Source of the DNA: Mycobacterium heidelbergense
GTDB taxonomy: Bacteria; Actinomycetota; Actinomycetes; Mycobacteriales; Mycobacteriaceae
Reading direction: 5' to 3'
DNA length: 64,000 bases
Assembly (NCBI RefSeq): GCF_010730745.1
Contig: NZ_AP022615.1
Span: forward strand, 4,836,001 to 4,900,000
Shown: positions 47,414-55,292 of the stretch, one piece after another
Position numbering within the stretch: position 1 is the stretch's first letter
Layout: each line of letters begins with the position of its first letter
The notes under the pieces: generated by a model
Told to the model about the DNA's origin: nothing
The model's input: only the letters and a program-made list of their open reading frames with translations
Database searches by the model: none
Made by a program: the position numbers and the translations under genes

Positions 47414-48508
47414 TCAGGGGACGATCGCGAGGAACACGTAGGCGGCAAGCAGCACCAGATGCACCTCGCCCTGCAACCGGGTGGCCCGGCCGGGCACCAC
47501 GGTCAGCATGCTGATCACGACCGTCAGCGCGAACAGCACCAGTTGCGTGGGTTCCAGACCGAGCACCAGCGGCACTTTCAGCCAGGTGCTCGCCAGCGCG
47601 ATGGCCGGGATGGTCAGGCCAATGCTGGCCATCGCCGACCCGTAGGCCAGGTTCAGGCTGGTCTGGATGCGGCCCCGCCGCGCCGCACGCACCGCCGCGA
47701 GCGTCTCGGGCAGCAGCACCAGCGTCGCGATCACCACCCCGACGAAAGTCTGCGGGAAGCCGGCCGCCGTGACCAGACGTTCGACCGCCGGGGATTCCTG
47801 TTCGGCCAGACCCACCACGGCAACCAACGCGACGAACAGCAGCGCGAGGCTGACCAGCGCCGACCGGGTGCTCGGGGGATCGGCGTGGCTTTCGTCCTCC
47901 GCGAACAGCCGCTTTTGGCCCTTCTGGGCGATCGGCAGAAAAAAATCGCGATGCCGAACGGTCTGGGTGAAGACGAACAGCAGGTACAGCAGCAGCGAGG
48001 CGACCGCGGCGAAGGCGAGCTGACCGGGCGAGAACTCCTTGCCGCGGTGGCTGGTGGTGAACGCCGGCAACGCCAGGCTCAGCGTCGCCAGCGTCGTGAG
48101 CGTGGCCAGCGCCGCGCCGCTGCCTTCGGCGTTGAACAGCGTCACGCCGTAGCGGCGCGAACCCCACGACAGCGACAGACCCGCGATCCCATTGGTGGTG
48201 ATCATCAGGGCGGCGAAGGCGGTGTCCCTGGCCAGCGTGGCCGCCTCGTTGCCCCCGGACGCCATCAGCTCGACGATGAGGGCCACCTCGATGACCGTCA
48301 CCGCGGCCGCCAGCACCAACGACCCGAACGGCTCGCCGACGCGGTGGGCGACCACCTCGGCGTGATGGACCGCGCCCAGCGCCGCGCCGATCAGCACCGC
48401 CGCTTCGACCGTGACCAGGACGGGCCCGAGGTGCTCGCCCCACGTCGCCGCCAGCAGGACGACGGCAAGCACCGGCACCACCGCGGTCCAGGACACCCGT
48501 TTCACCAT
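47414..48508 (-). CDS. chaA: Calcium/proton (cation) antiporter
   Basis: A 364-residue CaCA-superfamily exchanger with about eleven helices. The two alpha-repeats are visible: GEPFGSLVLAAAVTVIEVALIVELMASGG near residue 55 with its acidic Glu, and PQTFVGVVIATLVLLPETLAAVRAARRG near residue 250. It exports Ca2+ or Na+/K+ against protons. It corresponds to Rv1607. The start ATG at 48508 is divergent from the kinase-TPM gene 87 bases away. Confidence 0.95.
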   Translation of the reverse strand: MVKRVSWTAVVPVLAVVLLAATWGEHLGPVLVTVEAAVLIGAALGAVHHAEVVAHRVGEPFGSLVLAAAVTVIEVALIVELMASGGNEAATLARDTAFAALMITTNGIAGLSLSWGSRRYGVTLFNAEGSGAALATLTTLATLSLALPAFTTSHRGKEFSPGQLAFAAVASLLLYLLFVFTQTVRHRDFFLPIAQKGQKRLFAEDESHADPPSTRSALVSLALLFVALVAVVGLAEQESPAVERLVTAAGFPQTFVGVVIATLVLLPETLAAVRAARRGRIQTSLNLAYGSAMASIGLTIPAIALASTWLKVPLVLGLEPTQLVLFALTVVISMLTVVPGRATRLQGEVHLVLLAAYVFLAIVP

Positions 48509-48595
48509 CGCCCGCCATTCTCATCGAAGGCATCCCAGCGGCCGCTGTCCGCCGAAACTCGGTTGCCGCAGTGACAGCCTCAGTAGCATGCTCAC

Positions 48596-50134
48596 ATGCC
48601 GAAAACCGATGCGCGCGCCGAAGGCCCGGGCGAAGGCCTCCGCGAGGGACAGGTGTTCGCCGGGTACACCGTCATTCGGCGCCTGGGAACCGGCGGCATG
48701 GGGCAGGTGTATCTGGCCCAGCACCCGCGGCTGCCCCGCCGCGACGCGCTCAAAATCTTGCCCGGCGAGCTCACCGCGAACGACGAATTTCGCCAGCGCT
48801 TCAACAGGGAGGCCGATCTGGCCGCGAGCCTGTACCACGAGCACATCGTCGGCATCCACGACCGCGGCGAATACGAAGGGCAACTGTGGATCTCGATGGA
48901 CTACGTGGAGGGAACCGACGCCGCGAAATTGCTGCGCGACCGGTACCCGTCCGGGATGCCGAAAAGCGATGTCGTCGAGATCATTTCGGCCGTCGCCGAC
49001 GCGCTCGACTACGCTCATTCGCGCGGACTGCTGCATCGCGACGTCAAGCCGGCCAACATCCTGCTGAGCTCGGTTTCTCAAGCCAGCCCGCGACGACGGA
49101 TCCTGCTCGCCGACTTCGGCATCGCGCGCGAGCTGGGTGACATCAGCGGGCTCACAGCGACCAACATGCTGGTGGGCACCACCGCGTACTGCGCGCCCGA
49201 ACAATTGCAGGGTTCGGACATCGACGGGCGCGCCGACCAATACGCGCTCGGCTGCACCGCGTTTGACCTGTTGGCCGGGTCGGCCCCGTTCCGGCACTCC
49301 AACCCGGCGGTGGTCATCACCCAGCATCTGTCCGCGCCGCCACCGCACATCAGCGAGCGCCGACCCGAACTGGCCGACCTCGACGGTGCCCTCGCCAAGG
49401 CTCTCGCCAAAAAGCCCGACGACCGTTACCCGACGTGCGCGGATTTCGCGGCGGCCCTCGGTGACCAGCTCGACACCGCCGCGTCCGCGGTGGCAGCGGC
49501 CCCGACGGAAGTCATCGCGCAGCGCCCGAGCCCACCGCCGGCGCCCACACCGAAAGCGCGCAACGGTTGGCGAGGACCGGCGCTGGCGATCGGGGCGCTG
49601 GTCGGCGTCGCCCTGGTCGCGGTGGGCGCCTACGCCGGCGTCCGAATGTTCGGCACCCACACCAATCAGCACAGCGCCGCCGCCGCCCCGTCGCAGTCGG
49701 AGGCGCCGCCGCCGCGCAACACCGCCCCACAGCCGTCGGCGCCGGCGATCACGCTGTCCAGTCAGATCACCGACCAATCCGGGGTGCTCGGCCCCCTCGA
49801 GTCCGACGCGGTGAACCGCGCGCTCACCAAGCTCAGCAACGGGCGCGGCACCCGACTCTGGGTGGTCTACGTCAAGGACTTCGGCGGCCTCAGGCCGCTC
49901 AGGTGGGCCGAGAACACCATGCGCGCCAACAACTTCACCGACAGCGACGCCCTCTTGGCCATCGCCACCGACGAGCCGGCCTTCTCCTTCCGGGTGCCCA
50001 ACGCGCTGATCACCGGACAGGCCATCGATCTCGAGATCATTCGCCGCGACCGCATCCAGCCGGCCGTGTCCCGCCACGAATGGGCCCGCGCGGCGATAGC
50101 CGCGGCCAACGGGCTGGACGTGACCCCCGGTTAG
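48596..50134 (+). CDS. Receptor Ser/Thr kinase with outer TPM domain
   Basis: A 512-residue kinase. Glycine loop GTGGMGQVYL near residue 31, ATP lysine K53, catalytic HRD with Asp149, DFG with Asp173, activation-loop threonines in GLTATNMLVGTTAY. A Pro-rich juxtamembrane link (about 308-320), one membrane helix (about 328-350) and a second Pro-rich spacer lead to a TPM domain (about 388-505: ITDQSGVLGPLESDAVNRAL, RLWVVYVKDFGG, DALLAIATDEPAFSFRVP). TPM domains occur in Rv2345 and in photosystem II repair phosphatases. The pairing of kinase and TPM in one chain is unusual. It lies between chaA and hisI, where M. tuberculosis has none as I recall, and its stop overlaps the hisI stop. Confidence 0.93.
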   Translation: MPKTDARAEGPGEGLREGQVFAGYTVIRRLGTGGMGQVYLAQHPRLPRRDALKILPGELTANDEFRQRFNREADLAASLYHEHIVGIHDRGEYEGQLWISMDYVEGTDAAKLLRDRYPSGMPKSDVVEIISAVADALDYAHSRGLLHRDVKPANILLSSVSQASPRRRILLADFGIARELGDISGLTATNMLVGTTAYCAPEQLQGSDIDGRADQYALGCTAFDLLAGSAPFRHSNPAVVITQHLSAPPPHISERRPELADLDGALAKALAKKPDDRYPTCADFAAALGDQLDTAASAVAAAPTEVIAQRPSPPPAPTPKARNGWRGPALAIGALVGVALVAVGAYAGVRMFGTHTNQHSAAAAPSQSEAPPPRNTAPQPSAPAITLSSQITDQSGVLGPLESDAVNRALTKLSNGRGTRLWVVYVKDFGGLRPLRWAENTMRANNFTDSDALLAIATDEPAFSFRVPNALITGQAIDLEIIRRDRIQPAVSRHEWARAAIAAANGLDVTPG

Positions 50135-50478
50135 GCTTCGGGTTTCAGCAGCACGTCGGCGTCGAAGCAGCTGTGGTCGCCGGTGTGGCAGGCGCCGCCG
50201 ACCTGGTCGACCGTCAGCAGCACGGTGTCGCCGTCGCAGTCCAGTCGCACCGAGTGCACGCGCTGGGTGTGCCCCGACGTCGCTCCCTTGACCCACTGCT
50301 CGCCGCGGGATCGCGAATAGTACGTGGCCTCACGGGTTTCCAGCGTGCGGGCCAGCGCGTCGTCGTCCATCCAGGCGACCATGAGCACGTCGCCGCTGCC
50401 GCGCTCCTGCACGACGGCGGTAAACAGCCCGTCGGCGTTGCGCTTCAGGCGCGCGGCGATCTTGGGGTCCAGCGTCAT
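50131..50478 (-). CDS. hisI: Phosphoribosyl-AMP cyclohydrolase
   Basis: Third step of histidine synthesis. The 115-residue single-function enzyme has the metal-binding set DDDALARTLET, YYSRSRGEQWVKGATSGH, LDCDGDTVLLTVDQVGGACHTGDHSCF (Asp and Cys ligands). The ATG at 50478 overlaps the hisF stop (ATGA). It is the last gene of the his operon and its stop overlaps the convergent kinase gene by four bases, so no room for a terminator exists between them. Confidence 0.97.
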   Translation of the reverse strand: MTLDPKIAARLKRNADGLFTAVVQERGSGDVLMVAWMDDDALARTLETREATYYSRSRGEQWVKGATSGHTQRVHSVRLDCDGDTVLLTVDQVGGACHTGDHSCFDADVLLKPEA

Positions 50479-51269
50479 CGCGCCGTCCTCACAGCGATCC
50501 CCGCTTCGGCCATCGCGGCCTTCACCTGACCGATCGTCAGCTCGCGGAAGTGAAAGACGCTGGCCGCCAATACCGCATCGGCACCGGCGGCGACGGCGGG
50601 CGCGAAATGTGAGACCGCCCCGGCGCCGCCGCTGGCGATCACCGGCACGCTGACCGCCGCGCGCACCGCGCGCAGCATCGGCAGGTCGAACCCGGCCTTG
50701 GTGCCGTCGGCGTCCATCGAGTTGAGCAGGATCTCCCCCACCCCAAGTTCGGCGCCGCGGGCCGCCCACTCGACGGCGTCGATGCCGGTGCCGCGGCGGC
50801 CGCCGTGGGTGGTGACCTCCCAGCCCGACGGCGTCGGTGCCGATCCGGTGGGCACCGTGCGGGCGTCGACGGACAGCACGATGCACTGGGAGCCGAACTG
50901 GGTTGCCATCTCGGCCAATAGATCCGGCCGGGCGATGGCGGCGGTGTTGACCGAAACCTTGTCGGCTCCCGCGCGCAGCAGGGTGTCGACGTCGGCGACC
51001 GTGCGCACCCCGCCACCGACGGTCAGCGGGATGAACACCTGCTCGGCGGTGCGGCGCACCACCTCCAGCATCGTCGCCCTGCCCGACGACGACGCGGTGA
51101 CGTCCAGGAAGGTCAGCTCGTCGGCGCCCTCGGCGTCGTAGGCCGCCGCGAGCTCCACCGGGTCGCCGGCGTCACGGAGGTTTTCGAAATTGACCCCCTT
51201 GACCACCCGCCCGGCGTCGACGTCCAGGCACGGGATCACGCGCACGGCAAGGCCGGTGCCCGAGTACAT
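50475..51269 (-). CDS. hisF: Imidazole glycerol phosphate synthase, cyclase subunit
   Basis: A 264-residue TIM barrel that forms IGP and AICAR with HisH. The N-terminus VRVIPCLDVDAGRVVKG holds the catalytic Asp near residue 15, LTVGGGVRTVADVDTLLRAGADKVSVNT is the first phosphate loop, and the second catalytic Asp is in LLNSMDADGTKAGFDL. The start at 51269 lies two bases from the impA stop and its stop overlaps hisI. Confidence 0.97.
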   Translation of the reverse strand: MYSGTGLAVRVIPCLDVDAGRVVKGVNFENLRDAGDPVELAAAYDAEGADELTFLDVTASSSGRATMLEVVRRTAEQVFIPLTVGGGVRTVADVDTLLRAGADKVSVNTAAIARPDLLAEMATQFGSQCIVLSVDARTVPTGSAPTPSGWEVTTHGGRRGTGIDAVEWAARGAELGVGEILLNSMDADGTKAGFDLPMLRAVRAAVSVPVIASGGAGAVSHFAPAVAAGADAVLAASVFHFRELTIGQVKAAMAEAGIAVRTAR

Positions 51270-51270
51270 G

Positions 51271-52083
51271 TCAGTAGTCCTCCGGATCGCCCACGCCGCG
51301 CAGGATCTCGAGGACCTCGCCGTGCGCACCGGGCGCCGCGGCCAGCACCGACCGCGACGCGGGGGTCCACGGTTTACCGGCCAGGTCGGTGACGACGCCG
51401 CCGGCCGAGCGCACCTGCGCGACCCCGGCGGCGTGGTCCCAGACGTGACCACCGAAACTTACTGCGGCGCCGAGTATTCCGTCGGCGACGTAGACCAGGT
51501 CGATCCCGGTGGACCCGTGCATCCGCAGCCGTGAGGACACCCGGCTGAGGTTCTCCAGGACCGCGAGCCGGTACCGTCCCGGGAACCGGCCCCGCGAGTC
51601 GGCGCTGAACGTTCCCACCGCGACGAGGCTGTCGGCCAGTTCCGTGGCATCCAGCGCAGGTTGCGGTTCACCGTTTTTGATCAGCGGGCCTCCCGCGACG
51701 GCGGTGTAGCGCTCGTTAATGAACGGCAACCAGGTCAGGCCCGCCACCGGATCGCCGTCGTGCAGCAGGGCCAGCAGGATCGCGGCCATCGGCGATCCGG
51801 CGGCGTAGTTGAAGGTGCCGTCGACGGGATCGAGCACCCACACCCACGGCGAGCCCACGTCCGTGCCGCCGTACTCCTCGCCGTGCACGCCGATGCCGGT
51901 GGTGGCGACCAGCGCGGAGACGACCTGCCGCTCGATCGCCAGGTCGATTTCGGTGGCGAAGTCGTTGCCCTTCTTGGAAACCGCCGAATCGGCGCGGTGG
52001 CCCGCGAGGAATCGCGGCACGGCGGCGTCGAGGATCGCCGATGCCTTGTCAACCAAGGGGGACACCAGCGCGTTCAAATCCAT
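51271..52083 (-). CDS. impA: Inositol monophosphatase family protein
   Basis: A 270-residue Mg-dependent phosphatase of the FIG superfamily. The metal sites are GVHGEEYGG, WVLDPVDGTFNYAAG and the C-terminal HVWDHAAGVAQVRSAGG. In the actinobacterial his operon this position could supply histidinol-phosphate phosphatase (HisN-like) or inositol phosphatase for phosphatidylinositol mannosides; sequence alone cannot settle it. It lies between hisA and hisF with gaps of 6 and 1 bases. Confidence 0.93.
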   Translation of the reverse strand: MDLNALVSPLVDKASAILDAAVPRFLAGHRADSAVSKKGNDFATEIDLAIERQVVSALVATTGIGVHGEEYGGTDVGSPWVWVLDPVDGTFNYAAGSPMAAILLALLHDGDPVAGLTWLPFINERYTAVAGGPLIKNGEPQPALDATELADSLVAVGTFSADSRGRFPGRYRLAVLENLSRVSSRLRMHGSTGIDLVYVADGILGAAVSFGGHVWDHAAGVAQVRSAGGVVTDLAGKPWTPASRSVLAAAPGAHGEVLEILRGVGDPEDY

Positions 52084-52089
52084 TGTGCC

Positions 52090-52842
52090 CTACACCTTCA
52101 CCGCGGCAAGGGCCTCCGGCAGGGTGAACCGGCCGGCGTAGAGGGCCTTGCCGACGATGGCGCCTTCGACCCCGCGGCCGGTGAGGGTCGCTAGGTTGTT
52201 CAGGGCGCGCAGGTCGTCCAGGCTGGACACTCCGCCGGACGCGATCACCGGGGCCTCGGTGCGATCGGCCACGGCGGCCAGCAGGTCGAGATTGGGGCCG
52301 CCCAGCGTGCCGTCCTTGGTGACGTCGGTGACGACGAACCGCGAACACCCTTGACCGTCAAGGCGTTCCAGCACGTCCCACAGGTCGCCGCCGTCGGTTT
52401 CCCAGCCCCGTCCGCGCAGCCGGTGCTCGCCGCCTGGATTTCCCGGGTCGATCTGGACGTCTAGGCCCACGGCGACCTTGTCGCCGTGCTCGGCGATCGC
52501 CCGCGCGCACCATTGCGGGTTCTCCAGCGCCGCGGTGCCGAGGTTGACGCGGGCGCAGCCGGTGGCCAGCGCCGCGGTCAGGGAGTCGTCGTCGCGGATT
52601 CCGCCGGACAGCTCCACCCGCACGTCGAGCTTGCCCACCAGCTCGGCGAGCAGTTCGCGGTTGGAGCCGCGGCCGAACGCGGCATCCAGGTCGACCAGGT
52701 GGATCCACTCGGCGCCGTCGCGCTGCCAGCCGAGCGCGGCGTCCAGCGCCGAGCCGTACTCGGTCTCGCTGCCGGCCTTGCCCTGCACGAGTCGCACGGC
52801 GCGTCCGTCGACCACGTCGACGGCGGGTAACAGTATTAACAA
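52090..52842 (-). CDS. hisA: ProFAR isomerase HisA / PriA (probable His-Trp bifunctional)
   Basis: A TIM barrel of about 250 residues. Catalytic Asp residues are seen in LLPAVDVVDGRAV and VVTDVTKDGTLGGPN. In actinobacteria PriA also does the TrpF step, and no trpF is in the window. The start is odd: AGGAGG at 52847-52852 is followed by AT-rich codons (ATT TTG TTA ATA CTG TTA). I chose the TTG at 52842, 4 bases from the Shine-Dalgarno; an ATG at 52869 lies upstream of the Shine-Dalgarno. Relative to the M. tuberculosis protein as recalled there are two small insertions, DPGNPG around 52432-52449 and LNN around 52195-52203. Confidence 0.93.
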   Translation of the reverse strand: MLILLPAVDVVDGRAVRLVQGKAGSETEYGSALDAALGWQRDGAEWIHLVDLDAAFGRGSNRELLAELVGKLDVRVELSGGIRDDDSLTAALATGCARVNLGTAALENPQWCARAIAEHGDKVAVGLDVQIDPGNPGGEHRLRGRGWETDGGDLWDVLERLDGQGCSRFVVTDVTKDGTLGGPNLDLLAAVADRTEAPVIASGGVSSLDDLRALNNLATLTGRGVEGAIVGKALYAGRFTLPEALAAVKV

Positions 52843-52924
52843 AATTCCTCCTGGTCGCCGAGACTGCAACTGGCGACGCGTCCTCTCGACGTTTGCGTGG
52901 TGGAATGCAGTTTCGCGGAAGTCG

Positions 52925-53551
52925 TCACAGTCCCTCGACCCAGTTGCTCAGCACGGCCGCGCCGGCGTCGCCGCTCTTTTCCGGGTGGAATTGGGTGGCG
53001 GCCAGCGGCCCGTCCTCGACCGCGGCCAGAAACGGCACCCGATGGGTGGCCCACGTCAGCACCGCCGCCGGGGAGCCGTCCCAGCGCTGGGCGGCGTAGG
53101 AGTGCACGAAGTAGAACCGGGCCGGGGGATCCAGGCCGTCCAGCCCCTTGAACAGCGCGCTGCCCGGCCCGGAATTCACCACGTTCCAGCCCATGTGCGG
53201 GATCACCGGGGCGTCCAGCCGGGTGACGGCCCCCGGCCATTGGCCGCAGCCTTTGGTCTCCACCCCGAATTCGACCCCGCGGGCGAACAGGATCTGCATG
53301 CCCACGCAGACGCCCAGCACCGGGCGTCCGGCGGCCACCCGCTCGGCGATGATCCGCTCCCCCGCGATCTTGCGCAGGCCCGTCATGCACGCCTCGAACG
53401 CGCCCACCCCGGGCACCACCAGCCCGTCGGCGGCCGCCGCGGCGCCCGGGTCGGCGGTCACCTCGACCGACGCGCCGACCCGCTGCAGCGCGCGCTGGGC
53501 CGACCGCAGATTGCCCGAGCCGTAATCCAGGACAACAACCGACCTTGTCAC
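52925..53551 (-). CDS. hisH: Imidazole glycerol phosphate synthase, glutaminase subunit
   Basis: A 208-residue class I glutamine amidotransferase that feeds ammonia to HisF. The oxyanion region is GVGAFEACM, the nucleophile is Cys in LGVCVGMQILF near residue 82, and the His/Glu pair is in ATQFHPEKSG near residue 192. It starts at a GTG that overlaps the hisB stop (GTGA). An 82-base gap to the hisA TTG follows, the widest gap inside the his operon. Confidence 0.97.
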   Translation of the reverse strand: MTRSVVVLDYGSGNLRSAQRALQRVGASVEVTADPGAAAAADGLVVPGVGAFEACMTGLRKIAGERIIAERVAAGRPVLGVCVGMQILFARGVEFGVETKGCGQWPGAVTRLDAPVIPHMGWNVVNSGPGSALFKGLDGLDPPARFYFVHSYAAQRWDGSPAAVLTWATHRVPFLAAVEDGPLAATQFHPEKSGDAGAAVLSNWVEGL

Positions 53552-54162
53552 AGAACGCCTTTGGTGGACGGCACGCCCGACACCCGGGGATCGGGCTCGA
53601 CCGCCTGGCGCAGCGCGCGGGCGACGGCCTTGTACTGCGCCTCGGTGATGTGGTGTGGGTCGCGCCCGTACAGGACGCGCACGTGCAGCGCGATGCGGGC
53701 GTTGGCGGCCAGCGACTCGAACACGTGCCGGTTGATGACGGTGTGGTAGGGCACCGAGCTGCCGGCAATGGTGGTGTGCTGCAGGTGATCCGGCTCCCCG
53801 GTGTGCACGCAGTAGGGCCGCCCGGACACGTCGACCGCGGCGTGGGCCAGCGCCTCGTCCATCGGGACGAAGGCGTCCCCGAACCGGCGGATGCCCTTCT
53901 TGTCGCCGAGGGCCTGCCCGAGCGCCTGACCGAGCGCGATCGCGGTGTCCTCGATGGTGTGGTGCCCCTCGATCTCCAGGTCGCCCTCGGTGCGCACGGT
54001 CAGGTCGAAGCTGGCGTGGCTGCCCAGCGCCGTCAGCATGTGGTCGTAGAACGGCACACCGGTGTCGATGTGGACCTGCCCGGTGCCGTCGAGGTCGAGC
54101 TCGATGATGATGTCGGATTCCTTGGTGCGGCGCTCGATGCGCGCGCGGCGGGTGGCGGTCAC
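53548..54162 (-). CDS. hisB: Imidazoleglycerol-phosphate dehydratase
   Basis: A 204-residue single-function dehydratase with Mn-binding histidine clusters: GVPFYDHML, DLEIEGHHTIEDTAIALG, DEALAHAAVDVSGRP and GRDPHHITEAQYKAVARAL. The sequence GQALGQAL is an in-frame six-residue repeat. GTG start at 54162 overlaps the hisC stop; its own stop overlaps hisH (both GTGA). Confidence 0.97.
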   Translation of the reverse strand: MTATRRARIERRTKESDIIIELDLDGTGQVHIDTGVPFYDHMLTALGSHASFDLTVRTEGDLEIEGHHTIEDTAIALGQALGQALGDKKGIRRFGDAFVPMDEALAHAAVDVSGRPYCVHTGEPDHLQHTTIAGSSVPYHTVINRHVFESLAANARIALHVRVLYGRDPHHITEAQYKAVARALRQAVEPDPRVSGVPSTKGVL

Positions 54163-55292
54163 GGGGCTCCTATGGGGGTGACTGGGGCCAGTTCGGTGGC
54201 CGCGATCTGGGCGCTGGCGCGTAGGAACGCGTCGTTCTCGTCGGCCAGGCCCGTGGTGGCGCGCAGGTAGCCGGGGATTCCGACGTCGCGGATCAGGATG
54301 CCGGCGTCCAGGTAGCGCTGCCAGGCGGCCGGCGCGTCGGCGAACTCGCCGAACAGCACGAAGTTGGCGTCGCTGGGGATAACCCGAAAGCCCATGCCGC
54401 TCAAGGCCGTCGTGACGCGTTCGCGTTCGGCGATCAACGTGGCCACGCTGGCCAACGTGTCGTCGGCGTGCCGCAGCGCCGCCCGGGCCGCGGCCTGGGT
54501 GACCGACGACAGGTGATACGGCAGCCGCACCAGCAGCATCGCGTCGATCACCGCTGGCGTGGCGACCAGATACCCGAGCCGGCCGCCGGCGAAGGCGAAC
54601 GCCTTGCTCATGGTGCGGGTGACGACGAGCTTGGCCGGGTATTCCTCGACGAGCGCCACCGCGCTGGGCTGCGACGAGAACTCGCCGTAGGCCTCGTCGA
54701 CGATCAGGATGCCCGGAACCACGTCGAGCAGCCGCCGCAGATCCGGCAGCGAAACGCTCTGCCCCGACGGGTTGTTGGGGCTGGCGATGAACACCACGTC
54801 GGGTCGCCCGTCGGCGACGGCGGCGACGGCGGCATCGGCGTCGAGGCCGAAGTCGTCGGCGCGGGGGGCCTCGAGCCATTCCGTGCGGGTGCCGTCGGCG
54901 ATGATCGGGTGCATCGAGTAGGACGGGACGAACCCGATCGCGCTGCGGCCCGGCCCGCCGAACGCCTGCAGCAGCTGCTGCAGGATCTCGTTGGAACCAT
55001 TGGCGGCCCAAAGGTTTTCGATACCGAGCGGGACGCCGGTCTGCGCCGTGAGGTAGCCCGCCAGGTCACGGCGCAGGGCCACCGCGTCGCGGTCGGGGTA
55101 GCGGTGCAGGTCCGCGGCGGCCTCGCCCACCGAGCGCACGACGTCGTCGACGAGCGCCTTGGTGGGCGGGTGCGGGTTCTCGTTGGTGTTCAGCCGCACA
55201 GGGACCGCCAATTGCGGTGCGCCATAAGGAGATTTGCCGCGCAGGTCGTCGCGCAGCGGCAGGTCGTCCAGCGTGGGCCTCTGGGCCGTCAT
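54159..55292 (-). CDS. hisC: Histidinol-phosphate aminotransferase
   Basis: A 377-residue fold type I PLP enzyme. Features: RLNTNENPHPP near residue 33, GSNEILQQLLQAF, IASPNNPSGQ, DEAYGEF, and the PLP lysine in RTMSKAFAFAGGRLGYL near residue 232; the substrate phosphate Arg is near the C-terminus (YLRATTG). The ATG at 55292 overlaps the hisD stop (ATGA). In M. tuberculosis this is hisC1. Confidence 0.97.
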   Translation of the reverse strand: MTAQRPTLDDLPLRDDLRGKSPYGAPQLAVPVRLNTNENPHPPTKALVDDVVRSVGEAAADLHRYPDRDAVALRRDLAGYLTAQTGVPLGIENLWAANGSNEILQQLLQAFGGPGRSAIGFVPSYSMHPIIADGTRTEWLEAPRADDFGLDADAAVAAVADGRPDVVFIASPNNPSGQSVSLPDLRRLLDVVPGILIVDEAYGEFSSQPSAVALVEEYPAKLVVTRTMSKAFAFAGGRLGYLVATPAVIDAMLLVRLPYHLSSVTQAAARAALRHADDTLASVATLIAERERVTTALSGMGFRVIPSDANFVLFGEFADAPAAWQRYLDAGILIRDVGIPGYLRATTGLADENDAFLRASAQIAATELAPVTPIGAP

